The translations under genes were made by a program, and so were the position numbers. DNA of 64,000 nucleotides from positions 1,736,710-1,800,709 of the forward strand of contig NZ_KI650979.1 in assembly GCF_000506985.1 (NCBI RefSeq), in the 5' to 3' direction. Position 1 is the first letter of the stretch. Every line of letters begins with the position of its first letter. The notes under the pieces are model-generated. The model saw only the letters and a list, made by a program, of their open reading frames with translations, had not been told where the DNA came from and ran no database searches. This DNA comes from Advenella kashmirensis W13003 (lineage in GTDB: Bacteria; Pseudomonadota; Gammaproteobacteria; Burkholderiales; Burkholderiaceae_B). This document shows positions 62,721 through 64,000 of the stretch, one piece after another.

Positions 62721-63695
62721 ATGAACATCAAGCAACTAAACCACATTGTGACCCTGTCGGAAATGCTCAACTTCAGCAAGGCGGCTGAACGGGTACATCT
62801 GAGCCAGTCAGCGCTCAGTAAGAGCGTTTCCTCCTTCGAAGAGGAAATCGGGATCCTGATATTCGACCGCAGCAAGAACACAGTTGCGATTACGCCAACC
62901 GGCGCGTTTGTCATTGAACACGCCCGCCATCTCATTGGTTCGCTCACCAGTTTCAATAAAAATATTGAATATCTGAAAACCGGTAACCAGGGCACGATCA
63001 AAGTCGGTGCCGGCCCGTTTCCTGCAAAATGCTTTTTGCATCACGCCATCAGGCAGTTCCGTGAGCATTATCCAAAAATCTCCATTGATATCAGAATAGA
63101 CAACTGGAGAAGCCTGCTCGGGCTGCTCAAGGAAAGGGAGATTGATTATTTCATTGCCGATATCCGCAGTCTCGATGACGACCCGGAACTGGACATCCAC
63201 CCCATAGGCGGTCTGACGCTCGCCCTGTTTTGCGATCCATCCCATCCGCTGGTTCGCGACGATCCTGCGCGCTCAATCCGGCCGCGGGAAATTCTGGACT
63301 ATACCTTTGCGTCGGTCAGTCTGCCATCGCTGGTTTTCTCGGAGCTCAAGCACAGCCTGAGCCTGAATCACAACGATACCTTTTCGGTTGATCTCAAATG
63401 TGATGACATGGGATTGATCACGCGCCTGGTTCCGCAATCGGACATTATTTTTTTAAGCAGTCATTTGATGATGGAAGATGCATTGCGCGACGGCACGGTA
63501 GTCCGGCTCAATATTCCCATGACCCGCAATCGTTTCGGCGAATGGGCGCTGGTGCAGATCAAAGGCCAGAAACTAGTGCCTGCGGCAGAAAGTTTTGCAC
63601 ACATGATGGCGGACATTGTGCGCGCCGGCAGCCTTGTCGACCACGAAAAGTACGGTATCAAGCGAAACGAACCGTTGAATTTTCAGCGAAAATAG
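62721..63695 (+). CDS. LysR family transcriptional regulator
   Basis: The 324-residue protein has the LysR helix-turn-helix FSKAAERVHLSQSALSKSVS (about residues 18-37) and an effector domain from about residue 90. It is divergent from the oxidase/ABC operon, 136 bases away, and is its likely activator. TATAAT-like sequence lies in the shared intergenic region. Confidence 0.92.
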   Translation: MNIKQLNHIVTLSEMLNFSKAAERVHLSQSALSKSVSSFEEEIGILIFDRSKNTVAITPTGAFVIEHARHLIGSLTSFNKNIEYLKTGNQGTIKVGAGPFPAKCFLHHAIRQFREHYPKISIDIRIDNWRSLLGLLKEREIDYFIADIRSLDDDPELDIHPIGGLTLALFCDPSHPLVRDDPARSIRPREILDYTFASVSLPSLVFSELKHSLSLNHNDTFSVDLKCDDMGLITRLVPQSDIIFLSSHLMMEDALRDGTVVRLNIPMTRNRFGEWALVQIKGQKLVPAAESFAHMMADIVRAGSLVDHEKYGIKRNEPLNFQRK

Positions 63696-63761
63696 TCAGC
63701 GTTGTCAGCGCTTCGGGGTCGCATTAATACGGGAAAAAATGAAAAACATCGCAACCCTGAT

Positions 63762-64000
63762 TCAGATCGCACGCAGGCGCGCCGCGGGCGGATTTTCCTG
63801 TTCCAGCATCGCCGTGGCCGAATGCCACAAATGGCGGCTCATGGCTGCGTAGGCTTCATCCGGGTTACCGGCCAGGATAGCGCGTGCTACGGCTTCGTGC
63901 TGTGCGATTGAAGTCTTGATAATCGAGTCGGTCCCCATCACGCGTTTCAGATGGGTCATGAACACCGCCAGCTGATACCGGTCAATGAGTTCGGCCAGTT
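63762..64000 (-). CDS. GntR family regulator, FCD domain, C-terminal fragment (runs off window)
   Basis: Only the last 79 residues are present: LAELIDRYQLAVFMTHLKRV, then SIAQHEAVARAILAGNPDEA and AYAAMSRHLWHSATAML. This is the end of an FCD effector domain of a FadR-type GntR regulator, with its metal-binding His in QHEAV and RHLWH. The DNA-binding part lies beyond base 64000. It converges on the LysR gene. Confidence 0.82.
   Translation of the reverse strand, partial: LAELIDRYQLAVFMTHLKRVMGTDSIIKTSIAQHEAVARAILAGNPDEAYAAMSRHLWHSATAMLEQENPPAARLRAI

Noticed and set aside
1-64000. tRNA, rRNA, CRISPR arrays, prophage or known riboswitches
   Set aside because: None could be recognised by eye on either strand; weak matches were not strong enough to report.

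Overview
The window looks like chromosomal DNA of a betaproteobacterium of the order Burkholderiales, most likely family Alcaligenaceae and perhaps close to Advenella or Bordetella. This rests on gene content rather than a marker gene: a Bug-type (TctC) binding protein, DUF3482/DUF2868 and DUF3025 proteins, a DUF4148-like small secreted protein, many solute transporters, and organosulfur genes. No rRNA, tRNA, CRISPR array, insertion sequence or phage gene was seen. Coding density is high and most genes sit in short operons.

Region 1 (1-11 kb) is mostly housekeeping. It holds the 5' end of leuA behind a leucine-rich leader peptide, a two-helix membrane protein divergent from an rpoN gene, an iron-storage pair (bfd with a candidate Fur box, and a bacterioferritin that has lost most ferroxidase ligands), prfC, an amidase, a Bug receptor and nhaA. 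Region 2 (10.6-18.7 kb) holds a RES/Xre toxin-antitoxin pair with a palindromic operator, a lemA-TPM-TPM operon, a GTPase/membrane protein pair (DUF3482/DUF2868), a YkvA-like protein, a GlsB/YeaQ protein and an EamA exporter.

Region 3 (18.8-37.9 kb) carries a periplasmic molybdopterin oxidoreductase and an FbpABC-like ABC transporter. Next come a flavoprotein disulfide reductase with an unusual C-terminal Cys pair and a peroxiredoxin-glutaredoxin fusion. It continues with a LysO-type exporter, a GNAT acetyltransferase, a basic amino acid ABC operon, a TauE/SafE permease, a DUF3025 protein, creA, hslR, ggt and a nitronate monooxygenase.

Region 4 (38-64 kb) is catabolic and accessory. It has a CoA-transferase/nitroreductase pair, an alkylsulfonate or sulfate-ester island (tauD-ssuC-ssuB-ssuA-tauD), a pirin with a divergent LysR gene, and an SMP-30 lactonase/TRAP transporter operon. 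A gene set matching the sulfoacetate pathway (sauR, sauS, sauT, sauU) follows, with a long inverted repeat in the sauR-sauS intergenic region. The window ends with a polyamine-type ABC operon plus DadA-like oxidase, a divergent LysR gene, and the 3' end of a GntR/FCD regulator.

Sulfur recurs through the window: TauD-type desulfonation, sulfoacetate activation, a sulfite-exporter-family permease and a sulfite-oxidase-fold enzyme. I see no wholly new multi-gene machine. The most unusual items are the leu leader, the degenerate bacterioferritin, the disulfide reductase with a C-terminal CxxC, and the sau operator repeat.
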